In this document: positions 35,555 to 47,386 of the stretch, piece by piece | How the letters are laid out: each line of letters opens with the position of its first letter | How positions within the stretch are numbered: the first letter of the stretch is position 1 | From: Desulfurella amilsii | GTDB taxonomy: Bacteria; Campylobacterota_A; Desulfurellia; Desulfurellales; Desulfurellaceae | Assembly (NCBI RefSeq): GCF_002119425.1 | Contig: NZ_MDSU01000018.1 | Location: 518,501-582,500 of the forward strand | Length of the DNA: 64,000 nucleotides | Direction: 5' to 3' | The notes under the pieces: generated by a model | Seen by the model: only the letters and a program-made list of their open reading frames with translations | Database searches by the model: none | Told to the model about the DNA's origin: nothing | Position numbers and translations under genes: made by a program

Positions 35555-36929
35555 AGACAAAATTGTAGAAGAGTGGAAATTATTATACGAATTAGGCATA
35601 GTAATAAGCCTTACAACTGAATTAAAAAAATTGCTTCATGTTGTGCTCACTGCTGTAACAATTGGTGATGGCCTTGGATTTAATAGGGCAGCGATATTCC
35701 TGTACAATAGGCCCAGTAATACAATTGATGGCGTCTTAGGTGTTGCGCCAGATTCTATACAAGAGGCCACGGCCATCTGGAATAATTTAAAAAATCTAGA
35801 TATTCGAGGCAAGATGGCCTCATGGCTACTAAATGAAATAAATATAGAAGCACAAAGCAGCTCAAACTTCAACAAAAGTATTAGCCAATTTAGAATTAGC
35901 CTCGGAAAGGACACAGTTTTTAAAAATATTGATCAAAAGCAGGCTTTTATATTTGACCTAAGTAGTTTGGGTAGTGATGATAAAATTTTTCAAGAACTCC
36001 AGTTTGAGCAGTTTGTATTTGCACCACTGATTTCCAGAGAACAACCTATTGGTGCAATTATTGCCGATAATTTTTACAATAAGCGACCCATAACGCAAGA
36101 CGACATAGACACACTATTTTTGTTTTCAAACCAGTCTGCTATTGCCATAGAAAACCTAATGAGCATAGAAACATACAAAAACATGAGCAAGCGTCTCATT
36201 GAAGAACAACAAAACCTAATTCACCAAAAACACATCTTTAATTTAGGTAGAGCGGTAGCAGATATTACGCATGAAATAAAAAATGCACTTATTGGAGCTA
36301 TAGGTTTTCTTGAAAGGGCTAGAAAAATTTCTGATAGCGACTCACAGGTTTTTAAATACCTTGATATTGTAAAAAAGGAATTAGATAGAGTTTATAATCT
36401 TACACTGGATATCAATAGATATGCCAAAGGCCAAAACAAAAGCATCAAAAAACAATTTGACTTAGAAAAGCTCATTTTAGAAACTATTGAAACAATAAAA
36501 AGCATTAACTTTCCAAGCATAAACTTTATAACAAACTTATCTGAATTTGCCAAGTATATCTATGGTGATCCAGATCAAATTAAGCAAGTTCTTATTAACT
36601 TAATAAAAAACTCAACAGAAGCTATAGCAAATAAAAAAGGTGGCTTTATTAAAATTTCTACATACAAAGAAGATAAGTTTATTGCCATAACTGTGGAGGA
36701 TAATGGGGGTGGTATTGATATAAAGTTTTTGCCCTATGTATTCAAACCATTCTATTCTACAAAATCACATGGAACAGGCTTGGGTTTATCAATAGTTAGA
36801 GAAATTGTTCAAGAACACAATGGTGTAATCAGTTTAGATAACTTTGTAGGCATTGGAGCAAAATTTATCATTAAAATTCCCAATATGGTTGAGGAGGAGA
36901 AAAATGAAAAAAAAGATAATGGTAGTTGA
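35547..36929 (+). CDS. GAF-domain sensor histidine kinase
   Basis: A 460-residue soluble kinase without membrane segments. A GAF domain spans about residues 20-205 (LHVVLTAVTIGDGLGFNRAAIFL, split: LTAVTIGDGLGFNRAAIFL; FAPLISREQPIGAIIADN). The phospho-acceptor helix has HEIKNALIGAIGFLERA (His about 242), and the HATPase domain has the N box QVLINLIKNSTEAI, the G1 box VEDNGGGID and GTGLGLSIVREI. It probably senses a cytoplasmic ligand and phosphorylates the receiver protein encoded next to it. It overlaps glgA at the start and the response regulator at the end. Confidence 0.9.
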   Translation: MDRDKIVEEWKLLYELGIVISLTTELKKLLHVVLTAVTIGDGLGFNRAAIFLYNRPSNTIDGVLGVAPDSIQEATAIWNNLKNLDIRGKMASWLLNEINIEAQSSSNFNKSISQFRISLGKDTVFKNIDQKQAFIFDLSSLGSDDKIFQELQFEQFVFAPLISREQPIGAIIADNFYNKRPITQDDIDTLFLFSNQSAIAIENLMSIETYKNMSKRLIEEQQNLIHQKHIFNLGRAVADITHEIKNALIGAIGFLERARKISDSDSQVFKYLDIVKKELDRVYNLTLDINRYAKGQNKSIKKQFDLEKLILETIETIKSINFPSINFITNLSEFAKYIYGDPDQIKQVLINLIKNSTEAIANKKGGFIKISTYKEDKFIAITVEDNGGGIDIKFLPYVFKPFYSTKSHGTGLGLSIVREIVQEHNGVISLDNFVGIGAKFIIKIPNMVEEEKNEKKDNGS

Positions 36930-37266
36930 TGACGAAGACTCCATAAGGTTTTTGTATGAAGAAGAATTAAAAGATGAGGGTTTTTATGTAGTCTCTTACC
37001 CAGATGCACTATCTGCTATTGACGATTTTGATAACCAAAAACCTGATTTAGTGCTCTTGGACATAGCAATGCCAAAGATGAGTGGTTTAGATGCTTTAAG
37101 AATACTAAAAGACAAATCGCCAAATACACCAATTATTATGTCAACAGCATACTCGCATTACAAGCAGGATTTTTCCACCTGGATAGCCGACGCTTATATT
37201 GTTAAATCTCCTGATTTAACAGAATTAAAAGAAAAAATAAAAGAATTATTGGAACTTAACGCTTAG
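36904..37266 (+). CDS. Stand-alone response-regulator receiver
   Basis: A 120-residue CheY/Spo0F-like receiver. The acidic pair is VVDDED (residues 7-12), the phosphorylation site is Asp-53 in VLLDIAMPKMSG, the switch Thr is in IIMSTAY, and the conserved Lys is in IVKSPDL. No output domain is attached, so it acts through protein contacts or a phosphorelay. ATG at 36904 is fixed by GAGGAGGA (36892-36899); an upstream in-frame extension overlaps the kinase gene and is rejected. The stop overlaps the convergent thioesterase stop by 4 nt. Confidence 0.9.
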   Translation: MKKKIMVVDDEDSIRFLYEEELKDEGFYVVSYPDALSAIDDFDNQKPDLVLLDIAMPKMSGLDALRILKDKSPNTPIIMSTAYSHYKQDFSTWIADAYIVKSPDLTELKEKIKELLELNA

Positions 37267-37736
37267 TATTCTTTTGTTAGCAAGCTTTCTACGTAATTTT
37301 GATCTTTGGGGTTAAGCGGGTAATATTTGCCCTTAGCTGTAGCTATTATTTGTCCGCTCTCATTAGAAATTGTGGCTTGTGCGAACGCTATTTTGCTTTT
37401 GATAGTTAAGAATTGTGCTTTAGTAAAAAGCTCCATATTTGGCTTAGCAATATTTTTGTATTTAATACAAAGCTCTACAGTGTAATAAAAATAGTTTGTT
37501 TTTACGGTGGCTACCCAACCCATTGTTTCGTCTAAAATAGCACAGACTATACCGCCATGAATCCTTTCTGGGTAGCCAATATAATGCTTATCTAGCAAGC
37601 AATTATTATACACAAATTCAAAATCTGTAAAAAACCAAGTTTTTAAACCAAAGTCATTTTCATTGCCACACACTATGCAACTATTATAGCGCGGTAGTTT
37701 TTTGTGCAAAGTTGGGTCAAATCTTACCAATGCCAA
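37263..37736 (-). CDS. Hotdog-fold thioesterase (PaaI/4HBT-like)
   Basis: A 157-residue protein with a hotdog-fold core. GYPERIHGGIVCAILDETMGW (split: RIHGGIVCAILDETMGW) holds the His-Gly-Gly and the catalytic Asp/Glu of PaaI-type acyl-CoA thioesterases. A leading C(I)VCGNENDFGL motif with two cysteines is common in this subgroup. Substrate unknown. It is the last of three minus-strand genes, overlapping the preceding one by 13 nt. Confidence 0.82.
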   Translation of the reverse strand: MALVRFDPTLHKKLPRYNSCIVCGNENDFGLKTWFFTDFEFVYNNCLLDKHYIGYPERIHGGIVCAILDETMGWVATVKTNYFYYTVELCIKYKNIAKPNMELFTKAQFLTIKSKIAFAQATISNESGQIIATAKGKYYPLNPKDQNYVESLLTKEY

Positions 37737-37999
37737 CCCTTGTCAATTAATGTGCGCATAATAGGCAAAACCTTATCGTATGAACCTTCAAAATAACCCT
37801 TTACTATGTTTTTTTTTGTTAAGTCATAATTAATACCAAGGTCTTCGAGTTCTTTTTTTACTTGAGCTTCATCATGTTCATTAACCTCAGCGTAAACATC
37901 TAGTGTGCAAACACCATCCATAGCCCACTTTGCCGCATTGTAAAAACCAATTAGTCTTTTTTTCGAATCTACATGTTCATGTTCATGCTCTGCGCTCAC
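37724..37999 (-). CDS. Unknown protein with His/Glu-rich N terminus
   Basis: A 91-residue soluble protein that I do not recognise. The N terminus HEHEHVDS could bind a metal. The rest has a Trp/Tyr-rich alpha/beta pattern (LIGFYNAAKWAMDG, VKGYFEGSYDKV) and ends in KGWHW. It starts at GTG 37999 with GGAGG 6 nt upstream, and that GTG overlaps the previous stop (GTGA), so the two are translationally coupled. Confidence 0.6.
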   Translation of the reverse strand: MSAEHEHEHVDSKKRLIGFYNAAKWAMDGVCTLDVYAEVNEHDEAQVKKELEDLGINYDLTKKNIVKGYFEGSYDKVLPIMRTLIDKGWHW

Positions 38000-38370
38000 T
38001 TCTTGCCTCCTTTAAACTCTAAATACTTCTTTATATCTTTTTCTACCAAATAAATACAAAAACCAATCAGTAAATCACTATCAATATTTGTCTTTAAAAT
38101 ATCTAGCTTTTTAATTTTTTTCCCAACAGCATAAGTTAAAAGCAAAATAAGTGCAATAAGTATATTTTTTGGTATAAAGCTTTTTTGTTTTAAAAAATCT
38201 CTTAACAACTCAAGTATAGTTGCTATATCGCTTTTAGAAGCAATCAAAAAATCGATGGGTTTATTTTTTATATAGACACTTCTTTCTTTAAGTAAAGACA
38301 TAAATTCTTCTATATCGCTTGTTTTAATAAAACCCTGCATAATATCTAAAACTTTTTCTTTCATAAACAT
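37996..38370 (-). CDS. Unknown protein with one membrane-like segment
   Basis: A 124-residue protein that I do not recognise. Charged helices flank one hydrophobic stretch (about residues 68-83, ILIALILLLTYAVGKK), so it may be a single-pass membrane protein; the C terminus is Lys-rich. ATG codons at 38370 and 38364 are both possible; AGAAGG lies 5 and 11 nt before them. It leads a three-gene unit with the 91-residue protein and the thioesterase, driven by the promoter at 38396-38423. Confidence 0.55.
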   Translation of the reverse strand: MFMKEKVLDIMQGFIKTSDIEEFMSLLKERSVYIKNKPIDFLIASKSDIATILELLRDFLKQKSFIPKNILIALILLLTYAVGKKIKKLDILKTNIDSDLLIGFCIYLVEKDIKKYLEFKGGKK

Positions 38371-38395
38371 TTACCTTCTTTTAAAGTCTATATTT

Positions 38396-38423
38396 ATGAT
38401 AGTTAAATTTTTCTTTTTGTCAA
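38396..38423 (-). promoter_or_regulatory. Promoter of the minus-strand unknown-thioesterase unit
   Basis: TTGACA (38418-38423) and TATCAT (38396-38401) on the minus strand are 16 bp apart. Confidence 0.6.
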
Positions 38424-38442
38424 TTATTGTCAAAAAAATATA

Positions 38443-38470
38443 TTGCAAAATAGAAAAAAGGTGGTATAAT
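38443..38470 (+). promoter_or_regulatory. Extended -10 promoter of deaD-typA
   Basis: TTGCAA (38443-38448) lies 16 bp before a perfect TATAAT (38465-38470), which is preceded by TGG, an extended -10. The start is predicted near 38477. Confidence 0.75.
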
Positions 38471-38476
38471 CAAAAT

Positions 38477-38652
38477 GGATTTTAAATGCGCTTTACATAA
38501 AGCTCATTGTCTAAAAGAAATGCGGGGCTTATTTGAACGTCTTGTCTTATTTTTTTTATCTAATGACATTTGTGCTTTCTAGCGCAAAATTAAAAACATG
38601 CTTTTTAGCTAAATAAAGGTTTTTAATCTGTTTAAAATTACAAGGAAGTAAT
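38477..38652 (+). promoter_or_regulatory. Long structured 5' leader of the DEAD-box helicase mRNA
   Basis: About 175 nt of leader separate the promoter from the helicase ATG, whereas leaders elsewhere in the window are near 25 nt. Possible helices are AAGCTC/GGGCTT (about 38500 with about 38524) and a long-range GCGC pair flanked by T-rich/A-rich runs (38488-38491 with 38582-38585). AAGGAAG supplies the Shine-Dalgarno. Cold-shock or helicase autoregulation is a reasonable guess; it matches no riboswitch class that I know. Confidence 0.45.
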
Positions 38653-40236
38653 ATGCAAAGGTTAGAAAAGTTTGCAAATTTGGGCATCTCGGAAAATGTT
38701 TTGAAATCTCTACTAAAAAAGGGCTATGAAGAGCCAACACCAATACAAGAACTAGTAATTCCACTGATGTTAAAAACAAATACCGACTTAATTGCTCAAG
38801 CTCAAACAGGCACTGGTAAAACAGCAAGTTTTGGAATACCACTTATAGAAAAAATCGAGGAAAAAGCTCAACATACGCAGTGTTTGATTCTTACACCCAC
38901 AAGGGAACTTGCCCTTCAAATTTCTCAAGAACTTAATTCCCTAAAAGGAATAAAAAAACTCAAAATTTTGCCTATCTATGGTGGTCAGTCCATAGATTTG
39001 CAAATATCTAAGCTTAAAGGTGGCGTCGATATAATTGTAGGTACGCCAGGCAGGATATTAGACCATATTCAAAGAAAAACTATTAATTTGTCCAATATTA
39101 GCGACATGGTTTTAGATGAAGCTGACGAAATGCTAAATATGGGCTTTATCGATGATGTGGAAGAGATTTTACAACACACGAACGACAACAAAAGACTTTT
39201 GATGTTTTCTGCTACAATACCACAACAAATAATTTCTATTGCAAAAAAACACATGAAAAAATACGAAATTATAAAAACAAAAAAAGACGAAGCAACGTCA
39301 AACCTTACACAGCAAATTTACTTTGAAGTTAATTACGAGGAGAAGTTTCAAGCCTTATGTCGCATCATTGATATGCAAAAAGAATTTTATGCGCTTATTT
39401 TTTGCAAAACAAAAATTGAAACAGACGAGCTTGCCAATAGATTGCAAGATGCAGGCTATAGCGCAGCAGCTCTTCATGGCGACATGACGCAAAAATCCAG
39501 AGAAGTTGTTTTAAATAAATTTAAAAAAAGAAGTGTAGAAATACTTATTGCCACAGATGTAGCCGCAAGAGGCATTGACATAGAAAATCTCACGCATGTC
39601 ATAAATTACTCAATACCAGAAAATGTTGAATCCTATATCCACAGAATAGGACGCACAGGAAGAGCTGGAAAAAGTGGTGTAGCCATAACTTTCGTTACAC
39701 CAAATGAGTATAGCAGGCTCATTTATATGCTAAAAACCGCAAGACTTGATATCAAAAAACAGGGTTTACCTACAATCGATGAAATTATAAACTTCAAGAT
39801 AAGTAGGATTCAAAGTGAGATTGAAAGTACAATTCAAGAAAATCCAGAAGAAAAATACACAAATTTAGCAAATCAGTTGTTAGAACAGCATTCAGCTTTA
39901 GAAATTATTGCAGCGTTGCTAAAATATAGCTTTGGTGAAGACCTTGATGAGAAAAATTATCAGGATATTAAAGAAGTTAAACCGCTTGAAGCATACTCAA
40001 AAACACGCCTTTTTATCGCCCTTGGCAGACAGGATGCCATGACGCCAAGAAAATTGATCGATTTTATAAAACAGCAAATCGAAATCAATGAAAGAGATAT
40101 TAAAGACATTAGAATATTTGACAAATTCTCGTTTGTAAGTGTTCCATTTGAAGAAGCTCAAACATTACTTCAAATATTTAAAAAAAGATCCAATACAAAA
40201 AGTTTAATAACAAAGGCAAGGGAAAAAAATGTCTAA
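38653..40236 (+). CDS. deaD: DEAD-box RNA helicase (CsdA/DeaD type)
   Basis: A 527-residue ATP-dependent RNA helicase. Motifs in order: Q motif EEPTPIQELVIP, Walker A AQTGTGKTASFG (about residue 50), PTRELALQ, GTPGRILDHI, DEAD as VLDEADEML, SAT as MFSATIP, then in the second RecA domain ATDVAARGIDI and HRIGRTGRAGKSG. The C terminus carries a DbpA-type RNA-binding domain (KTRLFIALGRQDAMTPRKL, about 450-520). It unwinds rRNA or mRNA in ribosome assembly and cold adaptation. It overlaps typA by 8 nt. Confidence 0.95.
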   Translation: MQRLEKFANLGISENVLKSLLKKGYEEPTPIQELVIPLMLKTNTDLIAQAQTGTGKTASFGIPLIEKIEEKAQHTQCLILTPTRELALQISQELNSLKGIKKLKILPIYGGQSIDLQISKLKGGVDIIVGTPGRILDHIQRKTINLSNISDMVLDEADEMLNMGFIDDVEEILQHTNDNKRLLMFSATIPQQIISIAKKHMKKYEIIKTKKDEATSNLTQQIYFEVNYEEKFQALCRIIDMQKEFYALIFCKTKIETDELANRLQDAGYSAAALHGDMTQKSREVVLNKFKKRSVEILIATDVAARGIDIENLTHVINYSIPENVESYIHRIGRTGRAGKSGVAITFVTPNEYSRLIYMLKTARLDIKKQGLPTIDEIINFKISRIQSEIESTIQENPEEKYTNLANQLLEQHSALEIIAALLKYSFGEDLDEKNYQDIKEVKPLEAYSKTRLFIALGRQDAMTPRKLIDFIKQQIEINERDIKDIRIFDKFSFVSVPFEEAQTLLQIFKKRSNTKSLITKAREKNV

Positions 40237-42067
40237 AAATTTTAACGATAGCATTAGAAATATAGCCATAATCGCACATGTTGACCACGGCAAAACAACG
40301 CTTGTTGATGCTATGTTTAAACAGTGTGGAACATTCAGACAAAACCAAAATATACAAGAACGTGTACTTGACAGTATGGAGTTAGAAAAAGAAAGAGGCA
40401 TTACCATTGCAGCCAAAAACTCATGCGTGTTCTGGAATGGTTTAAAAATTAACATTTTAGATACACCCGGCCACTCTGACTTTGGTGGAGAAGTTGAACG
40501 CGCTTTATCAATGGTAGATGGAGCTGTACTGCTAGTGGATGCTGCAGAAGGACCACTGCCTCAAACACGTTTCGTATTAAAAAAAGCACTGGAAGCAAAG
40601 TTAAAAATAATTGTCGTGATTAATAAAATTGATAGACCAGACGCAAGAACAGATAAAGTTTTAGACGAAATATACGATTTATTTATTGATTTAGATGCAA
40701 ATGATGAACAATTGGAGTTTAGCGTCCTTTACGCAATAGGCAAACAAGGCATAGCAAAAAGGGATCTAAATAGTACTGAAAATGATCTCTCGGCTCTTTT
40801 TGAAGAAATTATAAAACAAATACCGCCGCCTACTTACCAAAGCAAAGACAGTTTTTCAATGCTTGTAAGCGATCTAGGATATTCTGATTATTTGGGTAAA
40901 CTAGCCATTGGGAAAATATTTAGTGGGTTTTTAGATAATATTAAAACCACAACTTTTTTTTATTTTGATGCAAATGGCAACAAAAAAAGCGCTTTTATAA
41001 GCAAGATGCAGACTTACGACGGCATAGTCTTAAAACCTATTGAAAAAATTGAAGCTGGTGATATTATCGTAGTATCAGGTATAGAAGACATAGCAATAGG
41101 CGATACAATTTGCTCAAGTGGCGTAGAAAAACCACTAAAGCGTATAGTTATAGATGAGCCCACCGTTTCAATGGTATTTAGCGTAAACAACTCACCTTTT
41201 GCTGGCAAAGAAGGCAAAATAGTCCAATCACGAAACATTAAAGAACGCCTAATTAAAGAAACGTTAAAAAATGTATCGATAAAATTTGAAGAAACAGACG
41301 ATACTGATAGTTTTATTATAAAGGGACGCGGCGAATTCCAGATGGTTATAATTATCGAACAATTGAGAAGAGAAGGCTTCGAATTTTGCGTAAGTAGGCC
41401 GAATGTCATATATAAGTACGAAAATGGTATAAAGTTAGAACCATATGAGCATTTGTTTATAGATTGCGCTGAAGAATTCATGGGCATTGTAACACAAAAA
41501 ATCCAAGCTAGAAAAGGCAAAATGATTAACCTTTCAAATAATTTTAAAGGACGCATAAGGATTGAGTTTCTTGTACCTTCACGATCGCTTATAGGCTTTA
41601 GAGATGAATTTTTAACAGACACAAAGGGTACTGGCATAATGAATTCATACTTAGAAAAATATGACGATTATGCCGGTGATATAGCAACACGCTATAGCGG
41701 ATCTTTGGTAAGTGACAGGCAAGGCAGTGCAGTTGCATATGCTTTATTTAATTTGCAACCAAGAGGACAATTATTTATTGCCCCGAATGATCCTGTTTAC
41801 GAAGGTATGATAATAGGCGAGCATAACAAAGAAACAGACTTAAACGTTAATCCATGTAAAGAAAAAAAGCTTTCAAATATGAGGGCTGCAGGAAAAGACG
41901 ATAATGTTATACTATCAAGTCCAAATATTATGACGCTAGAAAAAGCTATAAACTTTATAAAAGACGACGAAATGGTTGAAATAACACCACTTTCTATTAG
42001 ACTAAGAAAAACAGAACTGGGTGCTCAAAAAAGAAAAACTTTAAATCACACTCATGAATCAAATTAG
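40229..42067 (+). CDS. typA: Ribosome-binding GTPase TypA/BipA
   Basis: A 612-residue translational GTPase. G1 is [15 protein letters not shown] (about residues 16-30), G2 lies in [11 protein letters not shown]3 is [14 protein letters not shown], and G4 is [14 protein letters not shown]-like domains follow, and the TypA-specific C terminus has [21 protein letters not shown] and [19 protein letters not shown]. It supports ribosome assembly and stress adaptation and shares an operon with the helicase. It overlaps aroQ (convergent) by 4 nt. Confidence 0.97.
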   Translation: MSKNFNDSIRNIAIIAHVDHGKTTLVDAMFKQCGTFRQNQNIQERVLDSMELEKERGITIAAKNSCVFWNGLKINILDTPGHSDFGGEVERALSMVDGAVLLVDAAEGPLPQTRFVLKKALEAKLKIIVVINKIDRPDARTDKVLDEIYDLFIDLDANDEQLEFSVLYAIGKQGIAKRDLNSTENDLSALFEEIIKQIPPPTYQSKDSFSMLVSDLGYSDYLGKLAIGKIFSGFLDNIKTTTFFYFDANGNKKSAFISKMQTYDGIVLKPIEKIEAGDIIVVSGIEDIAIGDTICSSGVEKPLKRIVIDEPTVSMVFSVNNSPFAGKEGKIVQSRNIKERLIKETLKNVSIKFEETDDTDSFIIKGRGEFQMVIIIEQLRREGFEFCVSRPNVIYKYENGIKLEPYEHLFIDCAEEFMGIVTQKIQARKGKMINLSNNFKGRIRIEFLVPSRSLIGFRDEFLTDTKGTGIMNSYLEKYDDYAGDIATRYSGSLVSDRQGSAVAYALFNLQPRGQLFIAPNDPVYEGMIIGEHNKETDLNVNPCKEKKLSNMRAAGKDDNVILSSPNIMTLEKAINFIKDDEMVEITPLSIRLRKTELGAQKRKTLNHTHESN

Positions 42068-42498
42068 TTTTTCAATAGGTTTACAAAATAGTTTAAAGCG
42101 CAAGCATAAGAGTATCCTTCCAACCCACTCACAACGCCTTGCGCTATATCGCTTAAATAACTTTTATGCCTAAAAGGTTCTCGCTTGAATATATTTGATA
42201 GATGAACTTCTACAAATGGTATATTCACGCTTAAAAATGCGTCTCTTATGGCAATACTTGTATGCGTAAAAGCACCCGGGTTAATAATGATTCCATCTAT
42301 TTTTCCAAAAGCTTGGTGAATCTTTTCAACAATAGCTCCTTCATAGTTTGACTGGAAAAACTCAACCTCTACACCCAAGCTTTCGGCTAGTTTATTTATA
42401 TTGCCTTCTAATTCGGCCAAAGAAAGTTTACCATAAATATTGGGCTCTCTTTTGCCAAGCATGTTGAGGTTTGGTCCATTTAAGACTAAAATTTTCAT
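42064..42498 (-). CDS. aroQ: Type II 3-dehydroquinate dehydratase
   Basis: A 144-residue enzyme of the shikimate pathway. [20 protein letters not shown] holds the catalytic Tyr (about residue 22), [16 protein letters not shown] holds the catalytic Asn, and [20 protein letters not shown] holds the His and Arg substrate contacts. Length is typical. It overlaps the HIT gene by 4 nt. With aroC and aroK it supplies chorismate for the trp operon. Confidence 0.96.
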   Translation of the reverse strand: MKILVLNGPNLNMLGKREPNIYGKLSLAELEGNINKLAESLGVEVEFFQSNYEGAIVEKIHQAFGKIDGIIINPGAFTHTSIAIRDAFLSVNIPFVEVHLSNIFKREPFRHKSYLSDIAQGVVSGLEGYSYACALNYFVNLLKN

Positions 42499-42842
42499 AT
42501 TTTAGCAAATAATTTTGAGCCTAAAAAATTACCGCCCAACAAATGCATGTGTATATGATAAACTTCTTGGCCAGAATCTGGTCCATTATTTATTACAACC
42601 CTATAGCCAGACTTATCAATACCTAATTTTTTAGCTAAATTTTTTGCAATAAGTGCCATATCCGAAATTATACCAATGTCGGATTCATCGATATCGTTGA
42701 GATTTTCAATATGTTTTTTTGGTATGATTAAAAGATGTATGGGTGCTTTTGGGTTAATATCATAAAAAGCCATGTATTTTTCATCTTCGTATTCAATTTT
42801 TGAAGGCAACTCCTTGTTAGCAACCTTACAAAAAATACACAT
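42495..42842 (-). CDS. HIT-family nucleotide hydrolase (HINT-like)
   Basis: A 115-residue histidine-triad protein. [18 protein letters not shown] opens it, [15 protein letters not shown] is conserved, and the catalytic triad is [11 protein letters not shown] near the C terminus. HINT proteins cleave adenosine phosphoramidates. AGGAGG precedes the ATG. It lies 15 nt after purA. Confidence 0.93.
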   Translation of the reverse strand: MCIFCKVANKELPSKIEYEDEKYMAFYDINPKAPIHLLIIPKKHIENLNDIDESDIGIISDMALIAKNLAKKLGIDKSGYRVVINNGPDSGQEVYHIHMHLLGGNFLGSKLFAKI

Positions 42843-42857
42843 AAGAAACCTCCTTAT

Positions 42858-45052
<2,195 letters not shown>

Positions 45053-45066
<14 letters not shown>

Positions 45067-46174
45067 AAATCTCCAAAGCTTTTTTTGTGCCTACGCCTAG
45101 TTTATCTATACCTAGTTTTTTTAAGGATATCTCAAGCGTGCCAATGGTTAATATAATATCTGGTGGATAAAAATAACCCAAATGTGCTATTCTAAAAATC
45201 TTACCTTTCATAGAACCTTGACCATTGGATATAGAAACGCCAAAGCTGTCCATAATGTCTATAATTTGTTTTGAATCTATCCCTTGTGGTGATTTAACGG
45301 CAGTTAAAGACAACGAGGGTCTTTTTGCAAAAAGCTCTAGCCCCATTACTTTAACAGCTTCTTGCGTTGCTTTAGCTAAAAATTGGTGCCTTCTGAAAAC
45401 ATTTTCTAAGCCTTCTTCCAGCATCATATTAACTGCTGCATTCAAACCTAAAATCAATGTTACAGGCGGTGTAAAATGGCCTGCTTGAGCGTTAAGCTCG
45501 CCTAAAATATCAAAGTAATACCTTTTGTTTTTGTTTTGACTTGCTATTTCTTTTGCTTTTTCGCTAACAGAAGCAATCGCAAGACCGGGCGGTAACATAA
45601 AAGCCTTTTGAGATCCAGTCAAAAGTATATCAATACCCCACTCATCGGTTTTGATATCAATGCAACCCACAGCTGTAATACCATCTACAACAAAAACGAT
45701 TTCTGGGTACTTTTCTTTAAGTATTTTACCAATCTCATCAATGGGATGGTACACGCCCGTGGATGTTTCGCATGCTTGCATATAAATAGCTTTTGGACTG
45801 TATTTTTTTACATACTCCTCAATCTCATCTGGACTAACAAATTCACCGTATTCTTTTTTTAATACTACAGCTTCAGCTCCAAAGCTATTTACAAGTTGAC
45901 TAAATCTCTCGCCGAATTTTCCCGCTTCAACAACAAGCGCTTTATCATTGTCTGACAATATATTAGAAACAGAAGCTTCCATTGCCCCTGTGCCACTTGA
46001 TGAAAAAATCACTATGTCGTTTTTAGTTTGAAATATTTTCTTTAAATTTTCCCTTGCTTGCTCATGCAGCTGTATATATTCTTTTGTTCTATGATGTATA
46101 ATAGGCGCAGCCATAGCTAATGCAATTTGTTCTGGTACAGGCGTTGGACCTGGTGTCATTAAGTATTTTTTCAT
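45053..46174 (-). CDS. Class V aminotransferase (serine-pyruvate/alanine-glyoxylate type)
   Basis: A 373-residue PLP enzyme starting with the family mark LMTPGPTPVPEQIALAMA. FSSSGTGAMEASVSNIL, VDGITAVGCIDI with the ring-binding Asp, and GSQKAFMLPPG with the PLP Lys (about residue 190) are conserved. In many anaerobes such enzymes act as serine-pyruvate or phosphoserine-type aminotransferases in serine and glycine metabolism; the substrate is inferred. SD AAGGAGT. It precedes hisZ and follows the M16 peptidase by 15 nt. Confidence 0.88.
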
Positions 46175-46189
46175 AGCCTACTCCTTGTT

Positions 46190-47386
46190 TTAGAAAGATA
46201 TATCGTTAATATTACCCAAACAGGTTAAATGCATTTTATCAACGCTAATTAAATCCAAAACTTCCATTATATCGTCAAGGCTCACTCTATCAACCTTTAA
46301 AAAAATATCTCTTGGATCCTGGTATGCATTGTAAGTCAAAGAATCACTTCCAAGTTTTATCATCATGCTATTTGTGCTCTCAAGCGATAAACCATATTGG
46401 CCTTTAAAGTTAGTTTTTATATCATCTAATTCGCTTTTTGTCATACCACTTTTTTTAAATCTATCAAGCTCTTCAATACAGGCATCTACTAAGCCTTGCG
46501 CTTTGGCGTTAGAAGTTGAACTAGATATATAAAAACATCCGCCTTTTTTAAAAAACATAATACTTGAGTAAATGCTGTAACATAATGATTTTTCTTCTCT
46601 AATGGATTGAAAAAGTTTAGAACTCATGTTGCCACCAAAAAAATTATTTGCTAAGAAACTTGCGTATTTTCTATCGTCGTATATGCTAAACAACTCACAG
46701 CCCAAAATCACATTGGTCTGTTCAAGCTGCCTGTTTATAATATTTTTGCCAGGTACAAATCTAAACTCATAATCATCTGATATATCAGAGTTTTTAAAGT
46801 AATCTTTGTAGGAAAACTCGGGCGGGTTTTGATAATCAAGCTGTGCGCCCTCTCCTACATACGCAATAAGTATGTTTTCCGGCTTGTAAAATTTACCCAT
46901 AAAATCAAGAAAATCTTCTCTAGTGTATGAAGCAATTTGCTCTTTTGTGCCAAGGATAGGTTTTCCTACGCTTGTAGGCATCGCACTTTCAAAAAAAGCG
47001 TCAAAAACGGCCGACTGGGGGTCATCATTTGATGAATTTATTTCTTCAATAATAACACCTTTTTCTTTTTCTAATTCCGCTTCATTTATCGTAGGGTTAA
47101 CAACAATATCAATTAAAACATCCCATGCTTTCTCTATATAATCATTCAAAACTTTTACATAAAAGCACGTGTACTCTTTTGAAGTAAAAGCGTTTATAAT
47201 ACCACCTAGGCGATCGATTTCTTTAGCAATATCAAAGTAAGAGCGTTTCTTTGTTCCTTTAAATACCATATGCTCGACAAAGTGCGACAAACCCCTTTCT
47301 CGGTCATTTTCGAATACGCTCCCACACTTAACAAAAATACCAACACTACCTACAACGCCTGATTTCTTAAGTGTCTGAAACTTCAT
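46190..47386 (-). CDS. M16-family zinc peptidase, short N terminus
   Basis: A 398-residue peptidase of the pitrilysin/mitochondrial-processing family. The inverted zinc motif is LSHFVEHMVFKGT (HxxEH, about residues 36-40), and the distal Glu is in EKGVIIEEINSSNDDP. The second, inactive domain follows (about 200-398), including the R/Y pair in SIREEKSLCYSIYSS. It starts right at SVGIFVKCGS and lacks the first 15-20 residues (NGLxV strand) seen in most relatives. It overlaps pnp by 20 nt; the order rpsO-pnp-M16 peptidase is common in related bacteria. Confidence 0.9.
   Translation of the reverse strand: MKFQTLKKSGVVGSVGIFVKCGSVFENDRERGLSHFVEHMVFKGTKKRSYFDIAKEIDRLGGIINAFTSKEYTCFYVKVLNDYIEKAWDVLIDIVVNPTINEAELEKEKGVIIEEINSSNDDPQSAVFDAFFESAMPTSVGKPILGTKEQIASYTREDFLDFMGKFYKPENILIAYVGEGAQLDYQNPPEFSYKDYFKNSDISDDYEFRFVPGKNIINRQLEQTNVILGCELFSIYDDRKYASFLANNFFGGNMSSKLFQSIREEKSLCYSIYSSIMFFKKGGCFYISSSTSNAKAQGLVDACIEELDRFKKSGMTKSELDDIKTNFKGQYGLSLESTNSMMIKLGSDSLTYNAYQDPRDIFLKVDRVSLDDIMEVLDLISVDKMHLTCLGNINDISF

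Noticed and set aside
38475..38582. 35-codon ORF starting just after the deaD -10 box
   Set aside because: Its ATG lies at or before the predicted transcription start, and it has no ribosome-binding site; more likely part of an untranslated leader.
41014..41637. 207-codon minus-strand frame opposite typA
   Set aside because: typA is intact and conserved through here; the antisense frame has no recognisable domain or start site.
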